NCBI GenBank assembly: GCA_903855995.1
Contig: CAIOAN010000013.1
Span: 204,875 to 268,874 of the forward strand
Source: an uncultured Opitutia bacterium
GTDB lineage: Bacteria > Verrucomicrobiota > Verrucomicrobiia > Opitutales > UBA953
Length of the DNA: 64,000 nt
Reading direction: 5' to 3'
The translations under genes and the position numbers were made by a program. Position 1 is the first letter of the stretch. Every line of letters begins with the position of its first letter. Positions 52,231 through 60,572 of the stretch are shown here, in pieces. The notes below the pieces were generated by a model. That model searched no databases and was not told the DNA's origin. It saw only the letters and a program-made list of their open reading frames with translations.

Positions 52231-53241
52231 ATGCCAAAAATTCCCCGCCAAGGCATTCTTGCCGCCGGCAATTTCATCGTCGACTACGTCAAGGTCATCG
52301 ATGGCTACCCAGTCCAGGACATGCTCGCGAGCATCCTGAGCGAATCGCGCTCCAACGGCGGCGGCCCGTATAACGTCCTTAAGGACCTCGCGGCGATGAA
52401 GGTCGAGTTTCCTCTCTCCGCCTGCGGACTCGTCGGCGACGACACCAACGGCCAGTGGATCAAGCGCGACTGCCAGAACCACCGCATCGACGTCGGCATG
52501 CTGCACCTCAGCAAGGACCACCCGACCTCCTACACCGACGCGATGACCGTGCAGTCCACCGGCCGCCGCACCTTCTTCCATTGCCGGGGCGCCAACGCGC
52601 ACTTCGACCTCAAGCATTGCTCCTTCAGCAAGACCAACGCCCGCATCCTGCACCTCGGCTACCTCATGCTGCTGGATCGCATGGACACCTTCGAAAACGG
52701 CCAGACCATCGCCGCCAAGTTGCTCTTCAACGCCCGCTCCGCCGGCCTCGAGACCTCGGTTGACATGTGCAGCGCCTCGCACCCGCAGTTCCGCGAGATC
52801 GCGCTCAGCGCCCTGCCCCTCACCGATCACCTCGTCATCAACGAGATCGAAGCCGGCCTGAGCCTCGGCGAAATCATCGACCCCAAGAACGCTGGCTGGC
52901 TCCTTCGTTCCGCCGAGCAACTGCTCTCCCTCGGCGTGAAGAAGACCGTCACCATCCACACCGAGCATGGCGCTGTCTGCGCCACCGCCGAAGGCCTCCG
53001 CCTCAAGCAAGCTTCGCTCAAAATTCCGACTGGTTACAGCAAGGGCGCGACCGGCGCAGGCGATGCGTTCGCCGCCGGCATGCTTTACGGCCTCCACGAA
53101 GGCCTCGAAGTCCAGGAACGCCTCAAGCTCGCCGTCTGCTGCGCCGCCGCCTGCCTCGCCGATCCCACGCCCTCCAAAGGCCTGCGCCCGGTGAAAGACT
53201 GCCTCGCCCTGGCCGAGCAGTTCGGCTTCGGGGAGTTTTGA
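52231..53241 (+). CDS. PfkB-family carbohydrate kinase (2)
   Basis: A 336-residue kinase from the ATG at 52231; the ORF-track start at 51919 lies inside the upstream gene in another frame. PfkB features are AAGNFIVDYVKVIDGYP, the ribokinase-like SNGGGPYNVLKDLAAM and the catalytic GATGAGDAFAAGMLYGLHEG. It is larger than the kinase at 42335 and only distantly related. Together with the Gfo/Idh enzyme upstream and the PIG-L and NagB-like genes downstream it may phosphorylate an amino or modified sugar. A type A palindrome starts directly after its TGA. Confidence 0.9.
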   Translation: MPKIPRQGILAAGNFIVDYVKVIDGYPVQDMLASILSESRSNGGGPYNVLKDLAAMKVEFPLSACGLVGDDTNGQWIKRDCQNHRIDVGMLHLSKDHPTSYTDAMTVQSTGRRTFFHCRGANAHFDLKHCSFSKTNARILHLGYLMLLDRMDTFENGQTIAAKLLFNARSAGLETSVDMCSASHPQFREIALSALPLTDHLVINEIEAGLSLGEIIDPKNAGWLLRSAEQLLSLGVKKTVTIHTEHGAVCATAEGLRLKQASLKIPTGYSKGATGAGDAFAAGMLYGLHEGLEVQERLKLAVCCAAACLADPTPSKGLRPVKDCLALAEQFGFGEF

Positions 53242-53660
53242 GGTAGGGACAGCACCACGTGCTGTCCTAGGTGCAAAAGTGGATGCAAGTTTCAGGTGGC
53301 GGGTGGCAGCCCCGGGTGGCGGGTGGCGGGAAAGCATTTCAGGTCTCAGGTCTCGGCCGTCAGGTCCCGAGTTCAGGTGTTCAGCACCGGGATTAGGTTC
53401 GGGGCCTGCACCCGTACCCGTACCCGAACCCGACAACCCGCACCTGATACCCGATGGCCGAGTCCTGGGACCCGAGATGATTTGTCTGCCTCGGGTAGGG
53501 TTGAGCGCCCTCGCTCAACCGCGGCTGACCAAGGGTGGTCAGGCCTACCTTGTTTTGCTTCGCAGCCGTTCACCCTGCCAGCAGATCCCCACGCGACGCA
53601 TCGCGTCGCGTTAAAAGACATCATTTCGGCTCAAAAAGATATCGCATAACGTTTCCTTGG
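53242..53660. repeat. Large intergenic repeat block, copy 1
   Basis: About 0.42 kb shared with 56398-56787. The order is the same in both: type A palindrome, GGTGGCGGGTGGCAGCCCCGG words, CAGGTCTCGGCC words, CACCCGTACCCGAACCCG, a type B element (53494-53549), the stretch TTGTTTTGCTTCGCAGCCG, a hairpin and a TAAAAGACA segment. It lies upstream of the 898-aa beta-helix gene; the other copy lies downstream of it. No gene is supported within; the ORF starting at 53535 reads through it before the true ATG. Confidence 0.85.
53592..53610 (+). promoter_or_regulatory. Leader hairpin with variable stem, copy 1
   Basis: CGCGACGC-ATC-GCGTCGCG is a perfect 8-bp stem between the conserved flanks GCAGATCCCCA and TAAAAGACA, 90 nt before the ATG at 53700. 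In the second block the same place holds a different but again perfect stem (56720-56742). Confidence 0.7.
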
Positions 53661-53699
53661 AACAAGGTAGGGGCCAAGAGTGACCCTATCTTCTTAAAC

Positions 53700-56396
53700 A
53701 TGCGTCCACTTGTCATCGCCTTCCTCGGCACCTTCTCACTGGGAGCGGCCGACCATTACGTCAGCATCCAGGGTAACGACGCCTGGTCCGGCCTGCTCGC
53801 CGAACCGAATGCAGCGCACAGCGACGGCCCCTTCCGCACCTTACCCAAGGCCCGGGCGACCGCGCGCGCCGAGCTCACGGCGGGTGCCAAGGAAAGCACG
53901 ATCCTGCTCCGCGCAGGCGTCCACGAAATCACCACCACGCTCAAACTCGATGCCGGAGACTCTGGCCTGACCATCGCCGCGTTCCCGGGAGAACACCCGA
54001 CCATCATCGGCGGCAGCGAGATCAAGGACTTCAAGCCCTACCAAGGGAAGATCCTGCAGGCCGACGTGGGCGCACAGGGATTCAAGGGCACCTATTTCCG
54101 TCAGCTGATCTTCAATGGCCGCCGCCAGCACCTCGCCCGTTATCCAAACTTCGACGCCAAAAATCCTTACACCGGCGGCTGGGCTTACGTCGACGGCACC
54201 TACATCCCGATGTACAAGGATGACCCGACCGACAGTAAGCGCAGCTTCAAGCTCCGTCCCAAGGATCGTCGCACCTGGGCGCATCCCGACGAAGTCGAGA
54301 CGTTCATCTTCCCGCGTTACAACTGGTGGAACAACATCGTCCCCGTGGCCTCAGCCGACAGAGATACCGGCGAGGTCAAACTCACCAAGGATTGTTCCTA
54401 CCCCATTCGTCCGCTCGACCGATATTACTTCCAGAACTCCCTCGAGGAGCTCGATGCCCCGGGCGAATGGTATCTAGATAAGCGCTCGTGGATGCTGTAT
54501 TTCTGGCCAGAAGAACCTCTGGACGGCCGTCCCGTTTTCGCCCCGAAGGTTCGCACGATCATCGACGTCTTTGCGGCCAAACACGTCACCGTGCGCGGGA
54601 TCACTTTCGAATGCGCCGAAGGCAACGCTGTCAGTTTTGGTAAATGCGAGGACTGCCTCTTCAAGGGCAATGTCGTCCGCAACGTCGGCGATTACAGCGG
54701 CTCCGGCGTGAATGTCGGCGGCGGCACGGGCAACGGCGTCGTCGGCAACGACATCAGCCATATTGGCTCCAACGGCGTCAACCTTAACGGCGGTGACCGC
54801 CTGAAACTAACCCCCTGCGGCAATTATGCCGATAACAACTACATCCACCATATCGGTGAATCCTACAAACAAGGCGTCGGCATCAGCTTCTCTGGCGTGG
54901 GCATCCGGGTGTCCCATAACCTCATCCACGACGGCCCCCGCATGGGCATCATGTTCTCCGGCGGCAACAACAGCGTCATCGAATACAACGAGGTGCGGCA
55001 CATGAACCTCGAGACTTCCGATACCGGCGCGATCTACACCGGCGGGCGCGACTGGATTTCCTCCCGTGGAGCAGTCATCCGCTATAACTACTTCCACGAC
55101 ATGATCGGCTTCGGCCAGGACGGCCATGGCCAGTGGGAAAGCCCAACCTTCGCCTGGGGCGTCTACCTCGATGACAACACCGGCGGCATCGACGTGATCG
55201 GCAATCTCATCATCCGCTGCTCCCGCGCCGGCATCCACCTCCATAACGGCCGCGACAACGTCATCGAAAACAACGTCTTTGCCGACAACGGCAGCGCCCA
55301 GCTCGAATACAGCGGCTGGACCAAAGATCACAGGTACTGGAAAAGCTTCGAGCAGGACATGATCAAGACCTACGAGAAGTTCATCATCGAACCGGTCTGG
55401 CAGAAGATGCGCCACATGGACCTGCATCCGGCGAAGGCCATTCTTGAGGACGACACCATCATGGCGGGCAACGTCGCCGCTCATAACATCTTCTCGGCCG
55501 CAGGCGAAAAATCCAAGATTTACAACGTCAACCGCGTCAACTTCGCGCACAACTCCTGGACAAGCAACCTCGTCTGGCATGCCGGCCAACCCGTGCTCAC
55601 CGGCCGTCAGGACGCAGGCAAATCCATCGGCGAAAATCTGGTCGCCAATCCGGGCTTCGAAGAAGGCCTCGACGGCAAGAACCCCAAAGCATGGGGTTGG
55701 CAGATCAAGCCCACCGGCGCGAAGACCGAGCTCGTGACCGACGCCGTCAGCGGCCAGAGCGCCCTACGAATCGACGCCGCACCGCCCCAAGTGAACAAGA
55801 CCCAGAAGCTGTGGCTTAACTTTGTCAGCACCCCGATGACGAACCTGCACCCCGGCAAGACCTACCGACTCAGCGCCAAGGTCAAAGCCAGCCAGCCTGG
55901 CATGAAAATCAATGTCATGCTCCAATCCTACATCGACAAGATCTACTACTGGAACAGCGCCAAAGGAACCTTCACGATTGGGGATAAAGGAGCTGGGTGG
56001 CAGGAAGTGTCGTCGATCTTCACCCTGCCCGCTCCCGGCGAGAAGAGCTGGCATGAACAAATGAAAGCCTTCAAGGTGCGGATCGATGTCAGCCAGGAAA
56101 CTGGCAGCGTGTTCGTCGATGACGTCGCCCTGTTCGAGGTTGAGAAAATCGACGAATGGCAATCCTGGCAGGCTCTTGGTGCGGACCGGGATTCCGCCGT
56201 CGGCGATCCTCTCTTCGTCGATGCCGCGCACGACGACTACCGCCTGCGCCCTGAATCCCCCGCCTTCAAACTTGGCTTCAAATCCTTGCCGCTCGACCAG
56301 ATGGGGCCCTACCCAAGCAAGGACCGGGCTTCGTGGCCCATCATCCAAGCCGAAGGTGCCCGCGAGCATCCGCTCGTCGTGCAGCCGATGAAGTGA
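53700..56396 (+). CDS. Secreted right-handed beta-helix protein with C-terminal carbohydrate-binding-like domain
   Basis: An 898-residue protein from the ATG at 53700 (MRPLVIAFLGTFSLGAADH, signal peptide). Residues about 20-110 are the DUF1565-like start of secreted beta-helix proteins (HYVSIQGNDAWSGLLAEPN; GPFRTLPKARATARAE). A long parallel beta-helix continues to about 650 (ISHIGSNGVNLNGG; NVIENNVFADNGSAQLEY). Residues about 665-830 look like a beta-sandwich carbohydrate-binding module (ENLVANPGFEEGLDGKNPKAWGW). The end resembles a Laminin_G/DUF-type tail with DYRLRPESPAFKLGF. A polysaccharide lyase or hydrolase role is likely but catalytic residues cannot be named. It is flanked by direct repeats of about 0.4 kb. 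Confidence 0.85.
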   Translation: MRPLVIAFLGTFSLGAADHYVSIQGNDAWSGLLAEPNAAHSDGPFRTLPKARATARAELTAGAKESTILLRAGVHEITTTLKLDAGDSGLTIAAFPGEHPTIIGGSEIKDFKPYQGKILQADVGAQGFKGTYFRQLIFNGRRQHLARYPNFDAKNPYTGGWAYVDGTYIPMYKDDPTDSKRSFKLRPKDRRTWAHPDEVETFIFPRYNWWNNIVPVASADRDTGEVKLTKDCSYPIRPLDRYYFQNSLEELDAPGEWYLDKRSWMLYFWPEEPLDGRPVFAPKVRTIIDVFAAKHVTVRGITFECAEGNAVSFGKCEDCLFKGNVVRNVGDYSGSGVNVGGGTGNGVVGNDISHIGSNGVNLNGGDRLKLTPCGNYADNNYIHHIGESYKQGVGISFSGVGIRVSHNLIHDGPRMGIMFSGGNNSVIEYNEVRHMNLETSDTGAIYTGGRDWISSRGAVIRYNYFHDMIGFGQDGHGQWESPTFAWGVYLDDNTGGIDVIGNLIIRCSRAGIHLHNGRDNVIENNVFADNGSAQLEYSGWTKDHRYWKSFEQDMIKTYEKFIIEPVWQKMRHMDLHPAKAILEDDTIMAGNVAAHNIFSAAGEKSKIYNVNRVNFAHNSWTSNLVWHAGQPVLTGRQDAGKSIGENLVANPGFEEGLDGKNPKAWGWQIKPTGAKTELVTDAVSGQSALRIDAAPPQVNKTQKLWLNFVSTPMTNLHPGKTYRLSAKVKASQPGMKINVMLQSYIDKIYYWNSAKGTFTIGDKGAGWQEVSSIFTLPAPGEKSWHEQMKAFKVRIDVSQETGSVFVDDVALFEVEKIDEWQSWQALGADRDSAVGDPLFVDAAHDDYRLRPESPAFKLGFKSLPLDQMGPYPSKDRASWPIIQAEGAREHPLVVQPMK

Positions 56397-56397
56397 A

Positions 56398-56787
56398 GGG
56401 CCAGGACAGCACCACGTGCTGTCTTAAGCGCATTCATCCTCAGGTGGCGGGTGGCAGCCCCGGGTGGCGGGGATGCATTCTCAGGTCTCGGGTCTCGGCC
56501 ATCAGGTCCCGGGTTCAGGTGTTCGGCACCAGGTTCAGGTTCGGGGCCTGCACCCGTACCCGAACCCGACAACCCGTACCTGATGGCCGAGACCTGGGAC
56601 CCGAGATGATTTGTCTGCCTCGGGTAGGGTTGAGCGCCCTCGCTCAACCGCGGCTGACCAAGGGTGGTCAGCCTTACCTTGTTTTGCTTCGCAGCCGTTC
56701 ACCCTGCCAGCAGATCCCCATGGCGATGCCAAACATCGCCATAAAAGACACCATTCGAGCGTAAAAAGACACCCGATTGGGTTTCCT
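56398..56787. repeat. Large intergenic repeat block, copy 2
   Basis: About 0.39 kb, a direct repeat of 53242-53660. Besides the shared modules it carries a perfect 17-bp inverted repeat, GGTCTCGGCCATCAGGT (56491-56507) and ACCTGATGGCCGAGACC (56578-56594), less perfect in copy 1. The type B unit is at 56623-56678. No gene is seen. The remaining leader (56788-56836) before the Gfo/Idh gene is C/T-rich and without a clear ribosome binding site. Confidence 0.85.
56720..56742 (+). promoter_or_regulatory. Leader hairpin with variable stem, copy 2
   Basis: ATGGCGATG...CATCGCCAT forms a perfect 9-bp stem with a CCAAA loop. It is flanked by the same CAGATCCCC and ATAAAAGACA as copy 1 and lies 94 nt before the ATG at 56837. 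Stem bases differ almost completely from copy 1 but pairing is kept. Confidence 0.7.
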
Positions 56788-56836
56788 TCTTTTCGGCGTG
56801 CGAGCATCCTTTCGCTCACCCCCAAGAAGTGACCCC

Positions 56837-57871
56837 ATGAGCACCAAGAAATATAACGTCGGCATCATCGGCTACGGTTGGGCCGCTACGGCCCACATCG
56901 ATGCCATCAACGCGAGCAGCCAGGCGCAAGTCACAGCGATCTACTCCTCCCGCCCGCTCGACTCCGCCACGCTCAGCGCCAAGCACGGCGGCAAGATCAA
57001 GGCCTACGACACGGTCGAAGCCCTGCTCGCCGACCCGGAGATTCATGTGGTCGATATCACGAGCTACCCGAGCCAACACTGCGCCCAAGCCGTCGCCGCC
57101 GCGAAAGCGAAGAAGCATATCATCCTCGAGAAACCGATGGCGAACTCGATGCCTGAGGTCATCCAGATTTTCGAAGCCGCCGAAAAGAACGGCGTGAAGG
57201 GCTGCGTCTGCTTCGAGTGCCGCTTCTCCAGCCAGATGGAAGCCACTAAGGCCGTCATCGACCAAGGCCTCATCGGCGACATCCACTACGGCGAAGTCGA
57301 CTACTACCACGGCATCGGCCCGTGGTATGGCCAGTACCGCTGGAACATCGGCAAGAAGGACGGCGGCAGCGCCCTCCTCACCGCCGGCTGCCACGCGCTC
57401 GACGCGCTCCTGATGTGCATGCCGGGCGAAGTCGACTCGGTCACGAGCTTCAGCACGAAGTCGAAGAGCGAGTACTTCACCCCGTACGAATACGACACCT
57501 CCGCAGTCACGATTCTGAAGTTCAAGAACGGCGCCGTCGGCAAATGCGCCGCGGTCGTCGACTGCCTCCAGCCCTACTACTTCCACACCCACCTCGTGGG
57601 CAGCCATGGCAGCGTACTCGATAACAAGTTCCACTCCGCCAAACTGAAGACCAACAAGTCCCAGTGGAGCGGCCTCTCGATGAAGATGCTCGATTCCGGC
57701 GACGTCAGCGACCACCCCTACCAAGCCCAATTCCAGGCCTTCTTCGACGCGCTCGACAAAGGCCAGGACATGCCGCTCACAAGCTTCCGCGACGCCCTCC
57801 GCACGTTCAAGGTGATCTTCGCCGCCGACCAGAGTGCCGCGACCGGCGGCCAGCCGGTCAAAGTCGCCTGA
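56837..57871 (+). CDS. Gfo/Idh/MocA-family oxidoreductase (2)
   Basis: A 344-residue enzyme from the ATG at 56837; the ORF start at 56777 lies in the leader. The Rossmann motif is VGIIGYGWAATAHIDAI, the EKP motif is IILEKPMANS and the catalytic histidine block is LLTAGCHALDALL. Sequence is well separated from the copy at 51102. It probably oxidises a sugar derivative with NAD(P). The PIG-L gene follows after 4 nt, so oxidoreductase, deacetylase and phosphatase genes form one operon. Confidence 0.92.
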   Translation: MSTKKYNVGIIGYGWAATAHIDAINASSQAQVTAIYSSRPLDSATLSAKHGGKIKAYDTVEALLADPEIHVVDITSYPSQHCAQAVAAAKAKKHIILEKPMANSMPEVIQIFEAAEKNGVKGCVCFECRFSSQMEATKAVIDQGLIGDIHYGEVDYYHGIGPWYGQYRWNIGKKDGGSALLTAGCHALDALLMCMPGEVDSVTSFSTKSKSEYFTPYEYDTSAVTILKFKNGAVGKCAAVVDCLQPYYFHTHLVGSHGSVLDNKFHSAKLKTNKSQWSGLSMKMLDSGDVSDHPYQAQFQAFFDALDKGQDMPLTSFRDALRTFKVIFAADQSAATGGQPVKVA

Positions 57872-57875
57872 ACCG

Positions 57876-58676
57876 ATGCCCTCCTGCCTCGCCATCTTCG
57901 CCCACCCCGACGACGTCGAGTTCTACGCCGCCGGCACGATGCTCCAACTCGCGAAGCGTGGCTGGGAGCTGCACTACTTCGATCTCTGCGCGGGCAACGG
58001 TGGCTCCGTCCAGATGGATGGACCCACGACCGCGACCGTTCGCCTCGCCGAAGCCCAGGAAGCCGCCCGCCTCCTCGGTGCGAAGTTTTATCCGCCCGTG
58101 GTGAATGACATGACGCTAACCTACGACATCGAGGTCATGCGCAAGGTCGCCTCGGTCATCCGCCAATCCAAGGCCGACATCATCCTCACCCATGCCCTAT
58201 CGGACTACATGGAGGATCACATGACCTGTGCGCGGCTGGCCGTCTCGGCGGCCTTCACCCACGGCATGCCCAACTTCGACACCGTCCCGCCGGCGCCACC
58301 CTATGCGCACGATGTGACCATCTACCACGCCATGCCCCACGGCCTGCGTGATCCGCTCCGCCAGAAAGTCCGGGCCGGTCTGTACGTCGATACCTCCGCG
58401 CAACATGCGCAGGCTAAACAAGCGCTCGGTGCTCACGCTTCCCAGAAGGATTGGCTCGATAAAAGCCAGGGGATGGATTCCTACCTCGCTACGCTCGACG
58501 CGATGTCATTGCTCGTGGGAAAACTTTCCGGCAAATACACCTACGCACAAGGCTGGCGCCGGCATCTGCATCTCGGCTTCAGTGCCACCAACAAGGATCC
58601 GCTGCGTGCGGCGCTCGGCGACGACGCCATGGCCGACGAGATCTACGAAGCCGCCCTCGAACAACCCCTTCCATGA
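57876..58676 (+). CDS. PIG-L family deacetylase
   Basis: A 266-residue LmbE/PIG-L protein from the ATG at 57876. The zinc/catalytic motif AHPDD is at residues 9-13 (IFAHPDDVEFYAAGT), and the third metal ligand is probably H in DYMEDHMTCARLA. These enzymes remove N-acetyl groups from sugars such as GlcNAc derivatives. The stop overlaps the ATG of the metallophosphatase gene (ATGA). Together with the NagB-like protein downstream it suggests amino-sugar catabolism that avoids NagA. Confidence 0.9.
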   Translation: MPSCLAIFAHPDDVEFYAAGTMLQLAKRGWELHYFDLCAGNGGSVQMDGPTTATVRLAEAQEAARLLGAKFYPPVVNDMTLTYDIEVMRKVASVIRQSKADIILTHALSDYMEDHMTCARLAVSAAFTHGMPNFDTVPPAPPYAHDVTIYHAMPHGLRDPLRQKVRAGLYVDTSAQHAQAKQALGAHASQKDWLDKSQGMDSYLATLDAMSLLVGKLSGKYTYAQGWRRHLHLGFSATNKDPLRAALGDDAMADEIYEAALEQPLP

Positions 58677-59620
58677 CCCTCCACCTCTCGCGCCGTCGAT
58701 TCTTCCAGCTCGCTGGTCTAGCGTCCCTCGCCTTCCCGCTCCGCGGATGGGCGGCGCTCGATACCTCGGGTGGCGACGAAATCGTCATCCTCAATGACAT
58801 CCATGTCACCGGTATCCCTGAGGAAAAAATCCCTGCAAACGCCAAGGCCGACGGCGAACACCTCCGTGCCGCGGTGAAGCAGATCCTCGCCCTCGCGAAG
58901 AAGCCCGCCGCGGTCATCATCAACGGCGACCTCGCCCTCGCGATTGGCACCGCTGAGGATTACGCCCTCGTCCGCGAGATCGTCGCCCCGTTACGCGACG
59001 CCGGCATCCCGCTTCATCTCACCCTCGGCAACCATGACGTCCGTGACATCTTCATGGCCGCCTTCCCGGAGATGAAGAGCGCGTCCTCCCTCAAAGAGCA
59101 CCGCCACAACAGCCTCATCGACCTTCCCTCCACCCGGCTCATCCTGCTCGACACCCTCGACCAGACCCCTGGCCCGGGCGGTAAGCTCGGCGCGGAGCAG
59201 ATCGCCTGGATCCTCGCCAAGATCGACGAAGTCCCGACCAAGCAGGTCGTGATTATTGGCCACCACAACCCGCAGGTCGGCGGCGATACGAGCCACTACA
59301 AGGGCGGCATCGCCGACACGGCCGACTTCTGGCCGGAGATTGCCAAGCGCCCGCAAGTGAAGGCCTATATCCACGGTCACACCCATGAATGGACGCAGGC
59401 CTTGGAGAACGGCATCCACATCATCAGCACCCTCGCCTGTGCCTATGTGTTCAATGCGAACACCAACGCCACCGGCTGGACCTCCGCCCGCTTCAACGCC
59501 CACGGGTTCCAGCTAAAGCTCAATACCCTCGAGACCGACCACGCCTGGAACGGCGAGGCCAAGTGGTTCTTTGGACGCCAGCCCGCGCCCAAGAAAGCCG
59601 CCGCGCCGAAAAGGAAATAA
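58673..59620 (+). CDS. Tat-exported metallophosphatase
   Basis: A 315-residue calcineurin-like phosphoesterase with a Tat signal (LSRRRFFQLAGLASLAFPLRGWAA). The metal-binding series is complete: LNDIHV, INGDLAL, LGNHDVRD, GHHNP and HGHTHEW. An Ala/Lys-rich tail (PAPKKAAAPKRK) ends the protein. It is translationally coupled to the PIG-L gene. The substrate is likely an extracytoplasmic phosphate ester; the sequence does not identify it. Confidence 0.9.
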   Translation: MTLHLSRRRFFQLAGLASLAFPLRGWAALDTSGGDEIVILNDIHVTGIPEEKIPANAKADGEHLRAAVKQILALAKKPAAVIINGDLALAIGTAEDYALVREIVAPLRDAGIPLHLTLGNHDVRDIFMAAFPEMKSASSLKEHRHNSLIDLPSTRLILLDTLDQTPGPGGKLGAEQIAWILAKIDEVPTKQVVIIGHHNPQVGGDTSHYKGGIADTADFWPEIAKRPQVKAYIHGHTHEWTQALENGIHIISTLACAYVFNANTNATGWTSARFNAHGFQLKLNTLETDHAWNGEAKWFFGRQPAPKKAAAPKRK

Positions 59621-59622
59621 GC

Positions 59623-60486
59623 GTGCGCCTCATCAAGGAACAGCAATCTCCCGTCTCCGCGAACGAGCTGGTCGCTTGTGAGCACCTGAGCCAACGCGAC
59701 TTCGGCTGCGTCTGGCATCACCACCCCGAGCATGAGATCTTCTTCCTGCTCCGCGGCGGCACGGAGCGCTGGATCGGCGACAAGATGGCGCCGCTCAAGG
59801 CAGGCGAAATCCTGCTCCTCGGTTCCGACCTCCCGCACGACTTCCGTAACGACCGCAAAGGCCGCCAAGCCGGCGTGGAATGGATCCTCGTCCAATTCCG
59901 GCCTAACCTCTTCGGCGAAGAATGGACGCAACACTCGTCCGTGTCGGCCATCCGCCGACTGCTCGAACGCGCGCGTCTCGGCCTCGAATTCCGCGGAGTC
60001 ACCCGCAAGCAGGCCGCCGCGCTCCTGCATAAGATGCCCAAGGCCCACGGCCTCAGGCGCATGGCGCTGCTGATCGAGTTCCTCGAACTTGCCGCCAGCT
60101 CCGACGAACTCAAGGAGATCACCTCGGCCGGCTTCCATGCGACCATCGACGAGCATTCCTCGGACCGCATCGGCAACGTTGTCGCCCACATCAAGGCCAA
60201 CCTCGGCAAGCCGCTCTACGTCCCCGAACTCGCCACGCTCGCCGGCCTGAGCGAAAGTGCCTTCAGTCGCCTGTTCAAGAAGTGCACCGGGCGTTCCGTC
60301 CCCCAGTATCTCAACGAACTGCGCATCGCCCGCGCCGCTCGTCTGCTCGCCGAGACTGACGAGTCCGTGAAGCAGATCGCGCACCAGTGCGGCTACCCCA
60401 CCGCGGCCTATTTCCACCGCCAGTTCCAGCGCCACCAGGAGCTTCCGCCCCTCGCCTACCGTGAGGCCATCCGCCGCCACGCTTAA
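59623..60486 (+). CDS. AraC-family regulator with cupin domain
   Basis: A 287-residue regulator from the GTG at 59623, 2 nt after the phosphatase stop. The cupin covers about 15-100 (VWHHHPEHEIFFLLRGGTERWIGD; LLGSDLPHDFRNDRKGR). Two helix-turn-helix motifs lie at about 190-285 (YVPELATLAGLSESAFSRLFKKCTGRSVPQYLNELR; IAHQCGYPTAAYFHRQFQRHQELPPLAYR). It sits at the end of the Gfo/Idh-PIG-L-phosphatase operon and before a sugar transporter gene, so it probably controls this set. Confidence 0.93.
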   Translation: MRLIKEQQSPVSANELVACEHLSQRDFGCVWHHHPEHEIFFLLRGGTERWIGDKMAPLKAGEILLLGSDLPHDFRNDRKGRQAGVEWILVQFRPNLFGEEWTQHSSVSAIRRLLERARLGLEFRGVTRKQAAALLHKMPKAHGLRRMALLIEFLELAASSDELKEITSAGFHATIDEHSSDRIGNVVAHIKANLGKPLYVPELATLAGLSESAFSRLFKKCTGRSVPQYLNELRIARAARLLAETDESVKQIAHQCGYPTAAYFHRQFQRHQELPPLAYREAIRRHA

Positions 60487-60572
60487 TCCCGACCCCTTCA
60501 CCCACAAAGAACCAAGAACAGAGAACTTTTCCTTTCCTCCCCTACCCCCACCCCTAACCCTCTCACAAACCC

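Noticed and set aside
52117-53436. 439-aa minus-strand ORF
   Set aside because: Antisense to the second PfkB kinase and extending into repeats. No family features.
53242-56787. Composite transposon around the beta-helix gene
   Set aside because: The flanking repeats encode no transposase and show no terminal target duplication; they are made of the same intergenic modules seen elsewhere.
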